Assembly (NCBI RefSeq): GCF_015082335.1
Contig: NZ_BLRL01000010.1
Location: 1 to 64,000, forward strand
Direction of reading: 5' to 3'
Length of the DNA: 64,000 bases
DNA from: Moritella sp. F3
Lineage (GTDB): Bacteria; Pseudomonadota; Gammaproteobacteria; Enterobacterales; Moritellaceae
A program made the translations under genes and the position numbers. Numbering within the stretch: the stretch's first letter is position 1; each line of letters starts with the position of its first letter. Below are positions 1 to 9,274 of the stretch, one piece after another. The notes under the pieces were generated by a model that was not told the DNA's origin, did not search any database, and saw only the letters and a program-made list of their open reading frames with translations.

Positions 1-75
1 GGTGCCCGAACCCGGAATTGAACCAGGGACACGAGGATTTTCAATCCTCTGCTCTACCAACTGAGCTATTCGGGC
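1..75 (-). tRNA. pheT: tRNA-Phe (anticodon GAA)
   Basis: Read on the minus strand this is a complete cloverleaf. A 7-bp acceptor stem (GCCCGAA with TTCGGGC) closes it, the D-arm has AGCTCAG...GAGC, the anticodon stem GAGGA/TCCTC carries the loop TTGAAAA with anticodon GAA, and the T-arm has the GTTCAATTC motif. The 3' end reads ACC at the window edge, so the CCA tail appears to be encoded and the final A lies just outside. The sequence closely resembles E. coli tRNA-Phe. The symbol is by analogy. Its 5' side faces the end of mltC. Confidence 0.97.
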
Positions 76-192
76 AATGGAGCGTCATTAAATAGAATTT
101 AGGCCGACCCGTCAACTGTTTCGCCTTGTTTAATCAAAAAAATACCCATTAAGCCTAGGTGCTGTCTGATTAATCAGCAATAAGTGTGTTTT

Positions 193-240
193 GTTGACGT
201 TTAATGGCTAGGTTGATGTTTAATGACTGAGTTGACGAAA
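193..240. repeat. 19-bp imperfect tandem repeat at the mltC 3' end
   Basis: Two 19-bp units (193-211 and 212-230), each starting GTTGAYGTTTAATG, agree at about 16 of 19 positions. A third partial unit (GTTGACG) starts at 231. The mltC stop codon (220-222, minus) lies in the second unit, so the repeat covers the gene end. No function is evident. Confidence 0.6.
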
Positions 241-1377
241 GTGACTGTTTACCGCAGACACATAGTTCTTTATATCGCGACGAGACTGAGCATTAGTGAA
301 ACTTTGGTACACCTCATAAGAAGATAAGTCATTTATGATACGAAATGCCTCTTTTTTGTTCTTTGAGAAAGTTTGCAGCATATTCTGAGGTCCGGCAATA
401 TAACTTGCCAGCATGGCATAGTAGCGAGATTTCGGGTTTTTAATCTCTTTAAGGTACTGCTTGTCTAATAAAGTTAAATAACTCACGCCAATATCTAGAT
501 TGTTGGCGTTATTAAACAACCAGTTTGGTTGTGGCTTAAAGGGATATTGCTTTTGTTGATGGAAAACATCTTCGCCAATCGAGCTAGATATTTGCATTAA
601 ACCAATGCGACCATTCCTGTTGAGTGCATAGGGATTAAATAAACTGTCGACTTGGATCATCGCTGTGATGGTGTTTTTATCGATGCTATAACGTCGAGCT
701 GCTTGATTAATCAGGGCTTGATAGCGCTGTTTACGGATTTGAGTATGATTGCTGGTGAGCGCAAAAGACACGCTAGTGACATTATTGCCATTTATCGTCA
801 CTTGTTTACTTTTATGCTTAATTAAGTAGTTAGCATAACGTGACGCGCGCCAATGCCACTTCATTACCTTGCCGTCGTTGTCTTTCACTTGCTGGTATAG
901 AAAAGGCGTGCCTTTAATTTCAGATGTGTAGCTGTTATAAAAATCGGTGTATTTAGGCTGCAGGGGGGCGAGTAGTGTATATTCAATCGCTTGCTTGAGA
1001 TACTGCGGGCTATTTTGTTGTTCTAGCGTCTCGACACGCACGCTACCTTGCTGGAAATCGATAATTGCACGGCTACGGTAGTCATTGGTGTATTTGATAT
1101 AACGGTAATTGCTTGAGAATGCAGTATTGTTATCGCCCCAGAGGTTGGTTACTTCGCTGCGATAGTTATTTTTGAGAGTGTGCAGCGCAGTATTGTCTTT
1201 TTCGTTGGACTTTGCTGTTTTGGCGCGATAATTCGGTTGCTGATAAGAAAGGCGTTCTAAGGCTTGCGTGTTGTTATTGAGCGCGGCGAGTTCGACGGAG
1301 TGCTGATAGTCACTCATCGAGCAAGCTGCTAAAACACTGCAACTGACAGCGATTAATAGTATGCGGAATATAGCCAT
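220..1377 (-). CDS. mltC: Membrane-bound lytic murein transglycosylase C
   Basis: Outer-membrane lipoprotein that would cleave peptidoglycan glycan strands to 1,6-anhydro ends. It opens with a lipoprotein signal peptide and lipobox (LAAC, Cys19), followed by an MltC N-terminal domain (about 30-200) and a C-terminal SLT domain (about 210-380) with the FNPYAL and GLMQI motifs. At 385 aa it is slightly longer than the roughly 360 aa of E. coli MltC. The position that normally holds the catalytic glutamate (E-S-x-FNPYA) is Asp244, codon GAC at 646-648, which may impair activity. The order mutY-yggX-mltC is the usual one, so the family assignment is secure even though activity is open. Confidence 0.93.
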   Translation of the reverse strand: MAIFRILLIAVSCSVLAACSMSDYQHSVELAALNNNTQALERLSYQQPNYRAKTAKSNEKDNTALHTLKNNYRSEVTNLWGDNNTAFSSNYRYIKYTNDYRSRAIIDFQQGSVRVETLEQQNSPQYLKQAIEYTLLAPLQPKYTDFYNSYTSEIKGTPFLYQQVKDNDGKVMKWHWRASRYANYLIKHKSKQVTINGNNVTSVSFALTSNHTQIRKQRYQALINQAARRYSIDKNTITAMIQVDSLFNPYALNRNGRIGLMQISSSIGEDVFHQQKQYPFKPQPNWLFNNANNLDIGVSYLTLLDKQYLKEIKNPKSRYYAMLASYIAGPQNMLQTFSKNKKEAFRIINDLSSYEVYQSFTNAQSRRDIKNYVSAVNSHFRQLSH

Positions 1378-1442
1378 AGGGTGATTGGTTCTTTGGGTTG
1401 GAAATTTGCCTAGCGTTAGGAGCCCGCGCTAGGCAATAGGAA

Positions 1443-1712
1443 TTAAGCTTTTGGGGTAAAGCCTTCAATGATTACGTCTTGACCTTCAAACAGGTACTTA
1501 ACCATTTCTTGTTCAAGAAATATGCGATCATTTTCATCCATCATGTTTAATTTTTTTTCGTTTAGCAGCATAGTTTGTTTTTGCTGCCATTCAGACCATG
1601 CTTCTTGGGAAATATGATCAAAAATACGTTTGCCTACTTCACCTGGATAAAGTTGAAAACGTAAACCTTCCGCTTCTTTTTGTAAGCGTGTGCAGAAAAC
1701 CATTCTAGCCAT
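1443..1712 (-). CDS. yggX: Probable Fe(2+)-trafficking protein YggX
   Basis: Small cytosolic protein of 89 aa linked to iron-sulfur cluster protection and labile iron handling. The start [17 protein letters not shown] is typical of the family, including the conserved Cys7, and the length matches E. coli YggX (about 91 aa). It begins one base after the mutY stop codon (1714-1716), so the two are translationally coupled. That fits the family's role beside MutY, an iron-sulfur repair enzyme. mltC follows 65 bp downstream on the same strand. Confidence 0.95.
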   Translation of the reverse strand: MARMVFCTRLQKEAEGLRFQLYPGEVGKRIFDHISQEAWSEWQQKQTMLLNEKKLNMMDENDRIFLEQEMVKYLFEGQDVIIEGFTPKA

Positions 1713-1713
1713 G

Positions 1714-2808
1714 TTATGCCTCTCTCAATGCTTGAGATGTTAATAATTTTTTAGTTGCAGCTGCTAATCCCACAGTTGCCGGTTGCTCTATGTTATACCA
1801 AAGAGTCCCTTCCGATTCCATTATTTGCGTACTTGTTGTGGCTTTTATTTCCACTAACAAGGGACTGATATCCAGATGGAAGTGGCTGAAGGTATGTCTA
1901 AATTCGGCTAATTCTTGCGTGCTAAATTCACTGATACCAAATTGCGCCAGTTGCTCTTCGAGTGATAATTTGTCATCACGTTCAGGGAAACACCATAATC
2001 CGCCCCAGATGCCAGTCGGTGGTCGTTGTTGTAAACACAGGCTTGAACCTTGTTTTAACAGCAGCATTTGTACTGTGCGTACCGGAATGGTCTTTTTCGG
2101 TTTCGGTGTTGGGAATGCAGTAGGCGTGCCCATCGCACGGGCTTTGCAATCCTCATTCACGGGGCAAATATCACAGTCTGGTCGGCTGCGGGTACAAACC
2201 GTTGCACCGAGATCCATCATCACCTGATTATAATTAGCGGTCTGTTGTACTGGCGTCAGCTCTTCAGATAGCGCCCATAGGGTATTTTCGACAGCTTTTA
2301 CCCCATACCAACCTTCAATCGCGCCCCAGCGGGTTAATACGCGTTTCACGTTACCATCTAAAATTGCGTGCGGTTGATTTAATGATAATGACAATACCGC
2401 ACCGGCTGTTGATCGGCCAACACCAGGCAGTGCTAATACTTGTTCAAATTCGGTTGGGAATATCCCCTGATATTCATCACGAATTAATTGCGCGGCTTTA
2501 TGTAAGTTACGGCCACGAGCGTAATAACCTAAACCAGTCCATAAATGTAAAACCTCATCGATGTGTGCATTTGCTAAATCAGTCACGGTAGGGAATTTTT
2601 CCATGAATGTGGTGAAGTAGGGGATCACGGTACTGACTTGGGTTTGTTGTAACATCACTTCACTTAACCATGTAGGGTAAGGGTCGTGGTGCAGTTCGTT
2701 AGGTAAGTTATACTGCTGCCAAGGCAAATCTTTGCGGCCAAAGTCTTTAAACCAAGCAAGTACCCGCGGGGCAAATGTGTCTTTATTATTTTCTAATAGC
2801 GATGTCAT
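1714..2808 (-). CDS. mutY: A/G-specific adenine glycosylase MutY
   Basis: Base-excision repair enzyme that removes adenine mispaired with 8-oxoguanine. It has the N-terminal HhH-GPD domain with [16 protein letters not shown] (catalytic Glu), the helix-hairpin-helix [14 protein letters not shown] and the catalytic Asp in [12 protein letters not shown]. The four cysteines of the [4Fe-4S] cluster are spaced C-x6-C-x2-C-x5-C (about residues 203-221). A C-terminal NUDIX-like domain that reads 8-oxoG follows. At 364 aa it is near the E. coli length (350). It is the first gene of mutY-yggX-mltC and is divergent from trmB. Confidence 0.97.
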   Translation of the reverse strand: MTSLLENNKDTFAPRVLAWFKDFGRKDLPWQQYNLPNELHHDPYPTWLSEVMLQQTQVSTVIPYFTTFMEKFPTVTDLANAHIDEVLHLWTGLGYYARGRNLHKAAQLIRDEYQGIFPTEFEQVLALPGVGRSTAGAVLSLSLNQPHAILDGNVKRVLTRWGAIEGWYGVKAVENTLWALSEELTPVQQTANYNQVMMDLGATVCTRSRPDCDICPVNEDCKARAMGTPTAFPTPKPKKTIPVRTVQMLLLKQGSSLCLQQRPPTGIWGGLWCFPERDDKLSLEEQLAQFGISEFSTQELAEFRHTFSHFHLDISPLLVEIKATTSTQIMESEGTLWYNIEQPATVGLAAATKKLLTSQALREA

Positions 2809-2959
2809 CGGGTATTTTTAGCAATTATGAGCAAATTAGGCTGAAATTATGCCACACAAAACTTGCCAAATTCAGCTATCTTTGGATAATGCCCGAATTA
2901 ACAGATAAATTTATATAGATTATGGCGATTAACCTGTCATAACGGCGACTGGATAAAAA

Positions 2960-3700
2960 ATGACTGAACATAAAATAACTGAGCATAAAAGAATAGCAGA
3001 ACCTGAATTAACAGAAGACGGTAAACGCATCCGTAAAGTGAGAAGTTTTGTTTTACGTGAAGGACGTTTAACTAAAGGCCAGGAAGCCGCGATGACAGAT
3101 TTTTGGCCAACGATGGGCCTAGATCATGACATGGGCATGTTAGATTTTGCTGAGGTGTTTGGTAACGATAACCCAGTAACATTAGAAATCGGCTTTGGTA
3201 TGGGCGCATCTTTAGTTGAAATGGCTGCCGCTTCTCCAGAGAAAAACTTTATCGGTATCGAAGTACATTCACCAGGTGTTGGCGCATGTCTAATGGCTGC
3301 TGGCGAACGTGGTGTAACTAACCTACGTGTATTCTGCCATGATGCTGTTGAAGTATTAGCGGATTGTATTGCTGATGGTAGCTTAGCTGGCATGCAATTA
3401 TTCTTCCCTGACCCGTGGCACAAGACGCGTCATCACAAACGTCGTATCGTACAAGCTAGTTTTGCAGAAAGTATTCGCCAAAAACTTAGCTTAGGTGGTA
3501 TCTTCCATATGGCTACAGACTGGGAAAACTATGCCGAGCATATGATTGAAGTAATGGCTGTTGCACCAGGTTATGCAAACACTGCTGCAGAAGGGAACTT
3601 TGTTCCACGTCCTGATTGGCGTCCATTAACTAAATTCGAACAACGTGGTCACCGTTTAGGTCACGGCGTTTGGGATATTATTTATAAACGTACTAAGTAA
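2960..3700 (+). CDS. trmB: tRNA (guanine-N7-)-methyltransferase
   Basis: Makes m7G46 in tRNA variable loops using S-adenosylmethionine. The Rossmann motif [14 protein letters not shown] binds SAM, and the family signature [14 protein letters not shown] is present, as is [16 protein letters not shown] at the C-terminus. At 246 aa it matches the usual length of about 240. The divergent mutY and the downstream yggL, 13 bp away, reproduce the standard mutY-trmB-yggL arrangement. Codon use favours abundant tRNAs, suggesting fair expression. Confidence 0.96.
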   Translation: MTEHKITEHKRIAEPELTEDGKRIRKVRSFVLREGRLTKGQEAAMTDFWPTMGLDHDMGMLDFAEVFGNDNPVTLEIGFGMGASLVEMAAASPEKNFIGIEVHSPGVGACLMAAGERGVTNLRVFCHDAVEVLADCIADGSLAGMQLFFPDPWHKTRHHKRRIVQASFAESIRQKLSLGGIFHMATDWENYAEHMIEVMAVAPGYANTAAEGNFVPRPDWRPLTKFEQRGHRLGHGVWDIIYKRTK

Positions 3701-3713
3701 ATTCGAGGTAATA

Positions 3714-4052
3714 ATGGCTACAAATCGTAATCGTCGTCTACGTAAGAAACTACGTGTTGATGAATTTCAAGAGTTAGGTTTTGATCTGTCTTGGGATTTT
3801 GTTGAAGGTACAACTGAAGACCAAATTGACGCTATCTTAGATGGCTTAATTGCTGAAGTTATTGATCCAAATAAACTGGCTTTTGCTGCTGACGGTAATT
3901 TAGAGTGGGACGGTATGATCTGTACTGAAACTCATGGTAAATGTACTGAAGAGCAACGTGAGCAAGTTAAGACTTGGTTAGAAGCAAAAGGTGTTCAAAA
4001 CCTTATTGTTAGCCCGTTATTCGATTTATGGTACGGTGAAGAAGGCATATAA
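3714..4052 (+). CDS. yggL: YggL family 50S ribosome-associated protein (DUF469)
   Basis: 112-aa acidic protein of the YggL/DUF469 family, described in E. coli as associating with the large ribosomal subunit; its exact role is not settled. The start MATNRNRRLRKKLRVDEFQELGF and the WDGMICTETHGKCTEEQR segment are typical. A good Shine-Dalgarno (GAGGTAAT) precedes the ATG. It is co-transcribed with trmB (13-bp gap) and followed by a hairpin terminator. Confidence 0.93.
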   Translation: MATNRNRRLRKKLRVDEFQELGFDLSWDFVEGTTEDQIDAILDGLIAEVIDPNKLAFAADGNLEWDGMICTETHGKCTEEQREQVKTWLEAKGVQNLIVSPLFDLWYGEEGI

Positions 4053-4071
4053 GCCACTTCATTAATCCCTG

Positions 4072-4117
4072 AAACCGACTGTTCGTTCAGTACCATTACT
4101 GACGCAGTCGGTTATTT
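4072..4117 (+). terminator. Probable intrinsic terminator of trmB-yggL
   Basis: A 9-bp outer stem (AACCGACTG/CAGTCGGTT) encloses an inner TCAGTA/TACTGA hairpin. A T-rich tract, TTATTTGTTATCTT, follows. It begins about 20 bp after the yggL stop. Confidence 0.6.
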
Positions 4118-4208
4118 GTTATCTTACTTCTGCACACTGATAACTTATTTTTCCACTTTGTTCCCGCTTCTATAGCACTTCGAACACCTCATTTAAGACA
4201 GGTTATTT

Positions 4209-5126
4209 ATGCTTTCTAACGCATCTCTAGAAGAATTGCTCGACGTTGTTCGTCCGTTAATTGGTGAAGGTCATGTAGCCGATTATATTCCTGCGTTAGC
4301 GAACGTAAATCCCAACCAGTTGGGTATTGCTGTGTGTATGGCCAATGGTGACGTGTTTACCGCGGGTGATGCGAACGAGCGATTTTCGATTCAAAGTATC
4401 TCGAAAGTCTTTGCGCTAACCGCTGCATTGACGCGTTTCTCGGAAGATGAACTGTGGACTCGAGTGGGAAGAGAACCCTCTGGTCAAGCATTTAACTCGC
4501 TGATCCAGTTAGAATTTGAAAAAGGTAAACCGCGTAACCCGTTTATTAATGCGGGTGCATTAGTGGTGGCTGATATGTTGCAAAGCCGTTTGTCGGCACC
4601 TAAGCAACGCATGTTGGAACTATTACGTAAATTGGCAAACTCTACTGATATTTATATTGATCATGATGTGGCTAATTCTGAATTTGAGCACATGGCACGT
4701 AATGCGGCGATCGCTTATCTGATGAAGTCTCACGGTAATTTTAACAACGATGTTGAAACCGTTTTACAGAGCTATTTTAGCTATTGTGCGATCAACATGA
4801 ATTGTGTGGAACTGGCGACTGCATTCTCCTTCCTCGCTAAAAGAGGCTTACCTTGCCATCGAAATAAAAGTTTGGTTAATGAGCGTTGTACTCGACGTCT
4901 GAATGCCTTGCTGGCTACATGTGGTTTGTATGATGAATCAGGTGATTTTGCTTTCCGCGTTGGCATGCCAGCTAAAAGTGGTGTGGGTGGCGGTATTGTT
5001 GCCGTTATTCCAGGTGAATTAACCGTTTGTGTGTGGTCACCAGAACTGAATGAATCAGGTAATTCACTGGTAGGAACGGCAGCGTTAGAGCTGTTTAGTG
5101 AACGTTTTGGTCATTCTATATTTTAA
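4209..5126 (+). CDS. glsA: Glutaminase A
   Basis: Serine-dependent beta-lactamase-like glutaminase that hydrolyses glutamine to glutamate and ammonia. The catalytic S-x-x-K motif appears in [16 protein letters not shown] (about residues 60-75). Other family motifs are [27 protein letters not shown] and the C-terminal [14 protein letters not shown]. At 305 aa it matches E. coli YneH/GlsA2. It has its own 156-bp upstream region after the yggL terminator and converges on hemW across a shared terminator. Confidence 0.96.
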   Translation: MLSNASLEELLDVVRPLIGEGHVADYIPALANVNPNQLGIAVCMANGDVFTAGDANERFSIQSISKVFALTAALTRFSEDELWTRVGREPSGQAFNSLIQLEFEKGKPRNPFINAGALVVADMLQSRLSAPKQRMLELLRKLANSTDIYIDHDVANSEFEHMARNAAIAYLMKSHGNFNNDVETVLQSYFSYCAINMNCVELATAFSFLAKRGLPCHRNKSLVNERCTRRLNALLATCGLYDESGDFAFRVGMPAKSGVGGGIVAVIPGELTVCVWSPELNESGNSLVGTAALELFSERFGHSIF

Positions 5127-5182
5127 CGTTAACGGCTGCTGAGTGTGGCTGTTATGGATTGAATCTAAGTCATTAAGATAGC

Positions 5183-5222
5183 AAAAGGGGCGCAATAATT
5201 GATTATTGCGCCCCTTTTCTTT
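5183..5222. terminator. Bidirectional intrinsic terminator between glsA and hemW
   Basis: A perfect 16-bp stem (5183-5198 with 5203-5218) and a 4-base TTGA loop, containing GGGGCGC/GCGCCCC, is flanked by A-runs and T-runs on both strands. It serves glsA (+) and hemW (-). Confidence 0.93.
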
Positions 5223-5239
5223 TAATCGAGTATCGCTAA

Positions 5240-6433
5240 TTAGATAAATAGGTCAAACAAGCTATTGAGATAACGATGACCGAGTTGGGTTACTTGCCAA
5301 TGTGTTGCAGTTTCAGTTAATAAGCCTTTTTGGATCGCCGTCTTAATTTGTTCACTTACCGTCGATAATGGTAATCCGGTAAAATCACAAAAGTCTTGTT
5401 TCGGTGTCGCTTCAATTAAGCGAAAACGATTCATAAAGAACTCAAATGGCAGTTCGTCTTGCTCAACAACGTGTTCATTGTCTAAAAATGATTTATCAGC
5501 GTCCATATAACCACGAGGATGCTTTACTTTGCTACGGCGAACTATCTGACCGGTTTCTGGTTCTGTTAGCTTACCGTGCGCGCCACAGCCAATACCGATA
5601 TAGTCACCAAAACGCCAATAGTTTAAGTTATGCTGACATTGCTTACCGACTTTGGCATATCCCGATATCTCATATTGTTCATAACCGGCTTCACTGAGCA
5701 ATGCATGGCCTTGCTCAAAAATATCCCAGAGAATATCTTCATCCGGCAAGGTCGGCGGCTTAGAGTGAAATTGGGTGTTCTGTTCAATGGTTAGTTGATA
5801 CCAAGACAAATGCGGAGGCGCAAGTTCAACCGCTTTGTTTAAGTCATATAACGCATCGTTAAGATCTTGATGCGGTAGACCGTGCATCAAATCTAAATTG
5901 AATGAATTGAGTGCTGATTCAGTGGCAATATTCGCTGCGCGGATCGCTTCATCAGGATCGTGAATACGCCCTAATAGATTGAGTTTTTCAGCTTGTAAAC
6001 TTTGCACACCAATGGAAATTCGATTAACACCTGCAGTGACATAACCGTGAAAACGATCGGCTTCGACAGTGCCTGGATTGGCTTCCATGGTGATTTCGAT
6101 ATTGTCACTAAATGGGATCATCGCTTCAACCCCATCGAGTATTTGACCAATACCTTCAGCGCTAATTAAACTCGGCGTGCCGCCACCAATAAAGATCGAA
6201 TGTAATGATCGTTGGAATACCCGTGGTAATTCACTGCGTAGATCTGCAAGCAGATCGGCAATGTATTCAGCTTCCGGGATCTTGCCTTTTTGGGTATGTG
6301 AATTGAAATCACAGTACGGACACTTTTGTACACACCAAGGAATATGCACGTACAAGCTCAGCGGCGGTAAACGCATCGATAATACTGAATCAGTTGCTGT
6401 CGTTAGTGGCTCTGTCATTAGCGGAGTAACCAT
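5240..6433 (-). CDS. hemW: Radical SAM heme chaperone HemW (HemN-like)
   Basis: Radical SAM protein related to coproporphyrinogen III dehydrogenase that acts as a heme chaperone. The cluster motif is C-x3-C-x2-C in PWCVQKCPYCDFNSH. It also has the GGGTPS motif and a C-terminal HemN winged region. The ATG at 6433 overlaps the rdgB stop by one base (TAATG), indicating coupling. It adds about 19 residues before MRLPPLSLYVHIPW, where E. coli HemW effectively starts, so an internal start at 6376 is possible. Last gene of the yggS-hemW operon. Confidence 0.95.
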   Translation of the reverse strand: MVTPLMTEPLTTATDSVLSMRLPPLSLYVHIPWCVQKCPYCDFNSHTQKGKIPEAEYIADLLADLRSELPRVFQRSLHSIFIGGGTPSLISAEGIGQILDGVEAMIPFSDNIEITMEANPGTVEADRFHGYVTAGVNRISIGVQSLQAEKLNLLGRIHDPDEAIRAANIATESALNSFNLDLMHGLPHQDLNDALYDLNKAVELAPPHLSWYQLTIEQNTQFHSKPPTLPDEDILWDIFEQGHALLSEAGYEQYEISGYAKVGKQCQHNLNYWRFGDYIGIGCGAHGKLTEPETGQIVRRSKVKHPRGYMDADKSFLDNEHVVEQDELPFEFFMNRFRLIEATPKQDFCDFTGLPLSTVSEQIKTAIQKGLLTETATHWQVTQLGHRYLNSLFDLFI

Positions 6434-7059
6434 TATAGTGCTGTTAATCGTGCAGCTAATCGAGTTTGTTGTTCGTGCATTGCCGCGAGCAATGCAGTCA
6501 GAGCTTGACCACGATGACTTAATTCACTCTTACGTTGTTTAGTCAGTTCTGCTGATGTGCAGCCTTCTGACTCAACAAAGAAAATTGGATCATAACCAAA
6601 GCCGTCTTCACCACTTGGTTGCTCGGTGATGACACCATCCCAAGTACCGTGACAAACAAGTGGCGTAGGATCTTCGGCATGGGTCATATAAACCAATACA
6701 CAATGGAATCGAGCTGTACGCTGGGCTGTCGGTACACCTTTAAGTGCATCTAATAACTTTAATAAATTATCACGATCGCTAGCATCAACACCGGCATAAC
6801 GTGCCGAGTAGATACCTGGTACACCTTGTAAGGCATCAACCGCTAAACCAGAATCGTCAGCAATTGCAGGTAATCCTGTTAATGTTGCCGCGTGTTTAGC
6901 TTTGATAATGGCATTTTCAATAAAGGTGGTGCCAGTCTCATCAGCTTCAACAATATTGAAATCACTTTGTGGAAGCACTTCAAGACCAAACTCAGCAAGT
7001 AGTGCTGACATTTCACGAACTTTGCCTGGATTACCAGTAGCGAGAACAACTTTAGACAT
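6433..7059 (-). CDS. rdgB: dITP/XTP pyrophosphatase (Ham1/RdgB)
   Basis: House-cleaning enzyme that hydrolyses non-canonical purine triphosphates (dITP, XTP) to monophosphates, keeping them out of DNA. Ham1 motifs are the N-terminal [38 protein letters not shown] and the C-terminal [11 protein letters not shown]. At 208 aa it is slightly longer than E. coli RdgB (197). It overlaps hemW by one base and follows the DUF4426 gene by 156 bp in the same operon. Confidence 0.96.
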   Translation of the reverse strand: MSKVVLATGNPGKVREMSALLAEFGLEVLPQSDFNIVEADETGTTFIENAIIKAKHAATLTGLPAIADDSGLAVDALQGVPGIYSARYAGVDASDRDNLLKLLDALKGVPTAQRTARFHCVLVYMTHAEDPTPLVCHGTWDGVITEQPSGEDGFGYDPIFFVESEGCTSAELTKQRKSELSHRGQALTALLAAMHEQQTRLAARLTAL

Positions 7060-7215
7060 GGTGCGCCTTATTATTTAAAAACTATTAAAAATAGTGATTT
7101 ATTAAAGAGAGTTAAAAAACGATTGATTAAATGAACGCTGGCATCGCGCTATCATTTAATCATCGTATTCTTATTTGCAGTCCGGTTATACAGGATTGCT
7201 GATCATGGATAAAGC

Positions 7216-7644
7216 TTAATCAACATAAAACCCTTGTTGAAATTTTAGCTCTTGGGTTTGATTGCCACTGCTTAAGGTAACCTTGATACGGTAGGTTTCT
7301 TCATTACGGTGCGGTACTTCTGCGATGTAGTAAATTGCATCTTGTTCACGTATTTCACGCACGTCTAGTTCTCGAATATTACCCAGTAAATTACGCGCAG
7401 TAACCGTCATTTTAACCGATTGCGCTTTTAATGAATCGCTATCGAGTACTGAAATATTAATAATACCCAAGTATTTGCTGCGGTCGATATCATATTCAGA
7501 AGCAACGTCAGCAGTTAAGAACGTGCTTGGGAAAGCAATGTAATGTACATCCCAATCACCGAGTTTTTGCATTTGTTCCGCATTGGCAGCTGCTGAGATA
7601 AGTAAGGTCATTGAGAGTAATAAAGATTTGAATAATGCTGGCAT
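7216..7644 (-). CDS. Periplasmic DUF4426 protein
   Basis: 142-aa secreted protein of the DUF4426 family, function unknown. A cleavable signal peptide (hydrophobic stretch about 6-18, ANA cleavage near residue 22) precedes EQMQKLGDWDVHYIAFPSTF, the conserved family start. The rest looks like a beta-sandwich. In related marine gammaproteobacteria this gene lies between yggT and rdgB, as here. The sequence gives no catalytic signature. Confidence 0.85.
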   Translation of the reverse strand: MPALFKSLLLSMTLLISAAANAEQMQKLGDWDVHYIAFPSTFLTADVASEYDIDRSKYLGIINISVLDSDSLKAQSVKMTVTARNLLGNIRELDVREIREQDAIYYIAEVPHRNEETYRIKVTLSSGNQTQELKFQQGFYVD

Positions 7645-7734
7645 GTGAGCTCCTTAAAAGGTTAATGCAGAGACTGGCTCTGCATTAATTTAGCGTTACT
7701 AATGGAATAATAGTACTAAAATGGCATTGCGATA

Positions 7735-8280
7735 CTAGAAGGGAATACCAGTAAGGTCACCAATTAGGATTTGTAAAAATTGTAGACCTAAAATTGCCAC
7801 TAGCATAGATAGGTCAAGACCACCGATCGCAGGGATAATGCGACGGATTGGCGATAAGATAGGCTCACTTAATTGTGATAATACACTTTCAACTGGGCTG
7901 TTACCTTGGCTAACCCAGCTTAAAATGGCACGTAAAATTAATACGTAGAATACCAAGCTAAAGCATTGTTTAACCAATTTGATGGCAGCGAAAATCAGTA
8001 CATCTTGGATTGGTGCTACAGCCCCTGTTTGTACTCCGAATAAAGTGTAAATCATCGCACAGGCGACTGCGTAGGCAAATACCACTGATGCTAAGTCTAA
8101 GCCACCCAAGCTTGGGATCACACGGCGTAATGGTCGTACAACAGGCTGTGTTGCTTTAACAATAAACTGGCTCATTGGATTATAAAAATCAGCACGAGCG
8201 AGTTGTAACCATACGCGTAGCAGGATGATTAGGATGTATGTTTCAAATAAGATACTGACCAAAAAGTTAGCCGCGTTCAT
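7735..8280 (-). CDS. yggT: YggT family integral membrane protein
   Basis: 181-aa inner-membrane protein with two tandem YGGT domains (about 1-85 and 95-180). Each has a hydrophobic helix pair and the motif P(V/I)xxPxRRxIPxxGGLDL, seen as PVVRPLRRVIPSLGGLDL and PILSPIRRIIPAIGGLDL. The family is tied to osmotic tolerance and membrane or cell-shape functions, without a defined activity. It lies in the conserved yggS-proC-yggT order, 109 bp after proC. Confidence 0.93.
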   Translation of the reverse strand: MNAANFLVSILFETYILIILLRVWLQLARADFYNPMSQFIVKATQPVVRPLRRVIPSLGGLDLASVVFAYAVACAMIYTLFGVQTGAVAPIQDVLIFAAIKLVKQCFSLVFYVLILRAILSWVSQGNSPVESVLSQLSEPILSPIRRIIPAIGGLDLSMLVAILGLQFLQILIGDLTGIPF

Positions 8281-8389
8281 AAATTACCCTTTAAGTTAAT
8301 GGTGAACTGCTTATTTGCATTAAGCAGTTCCAGTCAGATTAGAGACGCAACAGCATTATGCGGTTGTGTCTGTTCATTAAATCAATTTA

Positions 8390-9217
8390 TTAAAATAGTT
8401 TTTGCATTTCTTCTGCGCGAGAAACCGCAGCCTGCATCGCAGCGTTCACTGTTTCACGTAGGCCTTGTTCTTCGAAAGTGCGGATCGCTTCAGCTGTCGT
8501 GCCACCTTTTGATGTTACATTTTGGCGTAATGTAGCTAAATCAATGTGCGGATTCTGGATGACTAATTCAGCCGAACCTGCCGCTGCCTGTTGTACTAAT
8601 TCTCTCGCTTGTTGTTGCGAGAATCCCATGTTGATAATGCTTTCTTGCATGGCTTCCATAAACAGGAAGAAATACGCTGGTGAACTACCTGTCGCGGCAA
8701 TAATGGTATTTAAATCCGCTTCATTATCAACCCAACAGGTTTTACCAACGGCCATCATGACTTGGTCAATCGTTTTGATATCTTCATCTGACACTTCTGG
8801 TGATGGGAATAATCCAGTCATGCCTTTTTGTACTAATGCTGGTGTATTCGGCATCGTACGTACGATAGGTTGGTTGTCAGCGAGTAAACTCTGTAAACGT
8901 TCAACGGTGACACCCGCAGCAACGGAAACAAATAACTTACCGCGATAATCGCTACTCTGCTCTGCTAGGTGAGAGCAAACGTCGGCCATTAATTGTGGCT
9001 TGACGGCCAGAATAATAATATCGGCTTCAGCGACTGCAAAGTGATTATCTTGCGTGGTATTAATCGCAAATTTTTCTTCGAGTACATCTAAGCGTGTACG
9101 TGTCGGACTTGCTGCATAAATTAACTCAGCAGGATAACCATCTGTGATCATACCGCCGATAAGGCTGCTCGCCATATTTCCTGCACCGATAAAGGCGATT
9201 TTTTTATTCGTGATCAT
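8390..9217 (-). CDS. proC: Pyrroline-5-carboxylate reductase
   Basis: Last step of proline synthesis: NAD(P)H reduction of delta-1-pyrroline-5-carboxylate. The N-terminal Rossmann motif KIAFIGAGNMASSLIGGM binds the dinucleotide. VRTMPNTPALVQKGMTG and the C-terminal LRQNVTSKGGTTAEAI are family signatures. At 275 aa it is typical. It is cotranscribed between yggS (57 bp upstream) and yggT. Confidence 0.97.
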   Translation of the reverse strand: MITNKKIAFIGAGNMASSLIGGMITDGYPAELIYAASPTRTRLDVLEEKFAINTTQDNHFAVAEADIIILAVKPQLMADVCSHLAEQSSDYRGKLFVSVAAGVTVERLQSLLADNQPIVRTMPNTPALVQKGMTGLFPSPEVSDEDIKTIDQVMMAVGKTCWVDNEADLNTIIAATGSSPAYFFLFMEAMQESIINMGFSQQQARELVQQAAAGSAELVIQNPHIDLATLRQNVTSKGGTTAEAIRTFEEQGLRETVNAAMQAAVSRAEEMQKLF

Positions 9218-9274
9218 GATTGTTTAATTCCTTATACGTGATTATTAGTGTCTAATTCCATAGACGCTGAGTGA

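Noticed and set aside
165..176. Palindrome CTGATTAATCAG between tRNA-Phe and mltC
   Set aside because: Short, AT-centred and with no T-run or promoter context; not distinguishable from chance.
1790..2227. Plus-strand open frame of 145 codons inside mutY
   Set aside because: Antisense to a clearly conserved enzyme, no family resemblance and no SD; a shadow frame.
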